Below, piece by piece: positions 8,734 to 10,435 of a stretch of 10,435 bases of DNA. The position numbers and the translations under genes are program-made. The number at the start of each line of letters is the position of its first letter. Within the stretch, counting starts at the first letter, position 1. This DNA comes from Stephanodiscus triporus (lineage: Eukaryota > Bacillariophyta > Thalassiosirophyceae > Thalassiosirales > Thalassiosiraceae): the NCBI GenBank assembly GCA_036939755.1, contig JALLAZ010001114.1, positions 1-10,435 of the forward strand. Direction: 5' to 3'. The notes beneath the pieces were generated by a model. The model did not search any database and was not told the origin of the DNA. It saw only the letters and a program-made list of their open reading frames with translations.

Positions 8734-9261
8734 CTAACCACATTCCTCTGCCCTCGGCTTCAAAGAGATGACAAACAACATTCTTGAAGGATTTAGACGC
8801 GTGGTCCGGACATTTAGACGCGTGGTCCAGACGACTGCCCTTTGCCCGGTCTGACAATCCGACGTCGCCATCAGTGCCCCTGTCCCATCTACCGCCACAG
8901 CAATTGAGCCACTGATGATCCTTCTCATTAAATCATCCTTCTCTCGAATGAGCCTCTCCTCATAGCTCAACCCAATGAAAGTTTTTAATGACTTAGATTT
9001 GGCTGAAAGCATGTCATCCTTCTCTACCCTTGTCAAACCTTTAGGCTGCCTCTTATGTTTCTCCATCACGAGTGCCGGAACCAAGTCCGATGCAGAAGCC
9101 ATTGTGGTTGCTACAGCAGCCACTGTTTTTGCTTCCACTGCTGTCACATCTATTGTCATTGCCGCTGCCAACGCCGTAATGTTCCTCAGCTTTTTAGCCA
9201 CACTTATCCACAATTGCGTTTCTCCAAGTGAGATTGTACTCATGCATAAGCTCGTTCTCAT
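8734..9261 (-). CDS. Possible minus-strand gene or gene remnant, unrecognised
   Basis: A 175-codon minus-strand frame begins at ATG 9261, and the frame is open further upstream to 9342, just after a TGA. Its composition looks protein-like rather than repetitive: an Ala/Val/Thr-rich middle (ITALAAAMTIDVTAVEA) followed by a charged, probably helical segment (SYEERLIREKDDLMRRI). Near the 3' end protein-like sequence moves to another frame, 8857-8651, which reads KSFKNVVCHLFEAEGRG and ends HEERNQ. The switch region includes a 21-bp tandem duplication. This could be a real gene with an intron or frameshift, a decayed remnant, or chance. A shorter frame of 114 codons exists on the opposite strand. 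No family is recognised. Confidence 0.22.
   Translation of the reverse strand: MRTSLCMSTISLGETQLWISVAKKLRNITALAAAMTIDVTAVEAKTVAAVATTMASASDLVPALVMEKHKRQPKGLTRVEKDDMLSAKSKSLKTFIGLSYEERLIREKDDLMRRIISGSIAVAVDGTGALMATSDCQTGQRAVVWTTRLNVRTTRLNPSRMLFVISLKPRAEECG
8791..8832. repeat. 21-bp tandem duplication
   Basis: Two adjacent 21-bp copies (8791-8811 and 8812-8832) begin ATTTAGACGCGTGGTCC and differ at one base. The unit is seven codons long, so the duplication preserves frame in the minus-strand open frames that cross it. Confidence 0.9.
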
Positions 9262-9355
9262 TGCTTTTATACTACTAACAAGGGAGGAGTACAAGATGGC
9301 TTCAAATTGTTCGAGATGATCTATCGCGAGAGCTCGTCGGAGTCAAAAGACTCAA

Positions 9356-9832
9356 ATGACGGGGTGGGGGGAGAATCTGGCACTGACAGTTATTCATTTG
9401 AATAGTGGCGGTAGATTTGGAGTACTACCGCAGCGTCAAATTTCTTCAACTAGGGAAGATTGGCTGGCCTCGCTGAATTCAATCAACAAAATAACAAATT
9501 GGAAGGGTTCATACATTATGAATGAATGTGATGGTAGATTGCACTTTGAGTGCAAACTTGAAAATTCAGTCATTCGCCAAGACAAGATTTTTGACACATC
9601 TAAATTTTTGTTATCACCTTTCAAGCCACTAAAAAATATCATCACATATATACTCAAAAAGCATGAAGAGATCCATTCATCCAAGGATTTAGTTGCTGTT
9701 TTACAGATAATTCTCAAAAAGCAATTCATGAGGGAGTACACAAACCAGGTCGTCCATTACTACATCTATTATGGGTTGTCCACTTCTGCTAGTTCCAAGT
9801 GCTTAAAAAATATTGAACGTAATAACGAATAA
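9356..9832 (+). CDS. Possible small ORF, unrecognised
   Basis: A 158-codon plus-strand frame from ATG 9356 to TAA in AT-rich DNA. The translation is of mixed composition, Lys/Ile/Asn-rich, with no signal peptide, membrane segment or motif I can name. A frame of this length is uncommon by chance in AT-rich sequence, but its base composition is unlike the two confident genes. A 101-codon minus-strand frame overlaps it, and neither frame has recognisable splice partners. It could be an exon of a gene running off the window, a mobile-element remnant, or chance. Confidence 0.22.
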   Translation: MTGWGENLALTVIHLNSGGRFGVLPQRQISSTREDWLASLNSINKITNWKGSYIMNECDGRLHFECKLENSVIRQDKIFDTSKFLLSPFKPLKNIITYILKKHEEIHSSKDLVAVLQIILKKQFMREYTNQVVHYYIYYGLSTSASSKCLKNIERNNE

Positions 9833-10435
9833 TGAAAGGGAGGAATTCATGCAGGGGATAAAAATTGGTTTCTCTGGAAAAGATTTGAAATAATTCTGGA
9901 AAGAATGGAAAAACTTAGGACACATCACTTTCAACGAAAAACAAAGCAGTACTTTGTGGCAAATGGAAAAATGAACAATTCCTTCATGTTAGTCTTGCAA
10001 AATACAGGCTATCTGGGGAATGGTATGGAAAATCTGTGAATTCCTTGAATTGTCCGGCTGCAGGATTGTCTACCATGGCTACCGAGATGTCTCTACAGTA
10101 AAGAGGTATGTTTGTAGCAAGAAAAAAAGGACTGTTATATTGCATCTATCCCGACTTGTCCAATGATTCATTTCAGAATGGAAATGGATATATAATGTTT
10201 ACAAAGAGTGGGTGCAACCAATTCCAAAAGTATTTATCAAAGATTGAAAGCATAAGGTTAGGCAAATGCATACTCTAAGTTTGAGTATCTAACAGGGTCT
10301 AGCTTTGAAAATGTATTCAAATCTGAAGGACTGGTTTTGATCCTAGCTGGATCACTTTTCTACGGTACAGTAACGTTTCAAAAATTCACTAGTGTTTAAA
10401 ATTATGGTACCATAAGTACTAACTACCTTACCTAC
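9833..10435. other. AT-rich tail with no recognised feature
   Basis: About 600 bases with many A runs and scattered GGAAAA and GAATTCC-like words but no long open frame, RNA gene or clear repeat. Nothing functional could be supported here. Confidence 0.5.

Overview
This is a eukaryotic nuclear window. Its genes carry short GT-AG introns of about 80-210 nt, the intergenic DNA is AT-rich, and low-complexity repeats are abundant. The best guess is a diatom or related stramenopile alga. The first gene has the AP2-domain wording typical of diatom AP2/ERF-like factors (RYIGVFDSKEKA, AYEIAREVLK) behind a very long low-complexity N-terminus. The species cannot be fixed from sequence alone.

Layout. 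Positions 1-3043 hold the 3' part of a GC-rich four-exon plus-strand gene. It encodes a large, mostly disordered protein with a single AP2 DNA-binding domain at its C-terminus, and its 5' end lies outside the window. Positions 3044-6434 are about 3.4 kb with no convincing gene. This stretch contains a (TA)n tract, a GTGAAG hexanucleotide repeat and an array of about 0.95 kb with a unit near 180-210 bp, made of GGTGAY-like motifs. The array lies inside a 1.3 kb segment bounded by a perfect 15-bp inverted repeat with clustered CGGAATTCCG motifs near both ends. That segment may be a degenerate non-autonomous DNA transposon.

Positions 6435-8403 hold a complete two-exon plus-strand gene for a 628-residue, three-RRM protein of the CELF/Bruno type. 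Four bases after its stop codon lies a perfect 11-bp hairpin that includes AATAAA and reads as a polyadenylation signal on both strands. Positions 8404-10435 are AT-rich. They hold two unrecognised, weakly supported reading frames: one on the minus strand that appears to change frame near an in-frame 21-bp duplication, and a 158-codon frame on the plus strand.

The two confident genes act at different levels of gene expression: AP2 in transcription and CELF in RNA processing, translation or decay. Nothing in the window shows that they work together. I see no CRISPR array, rRNA, tRNA or bacterial-style operon.
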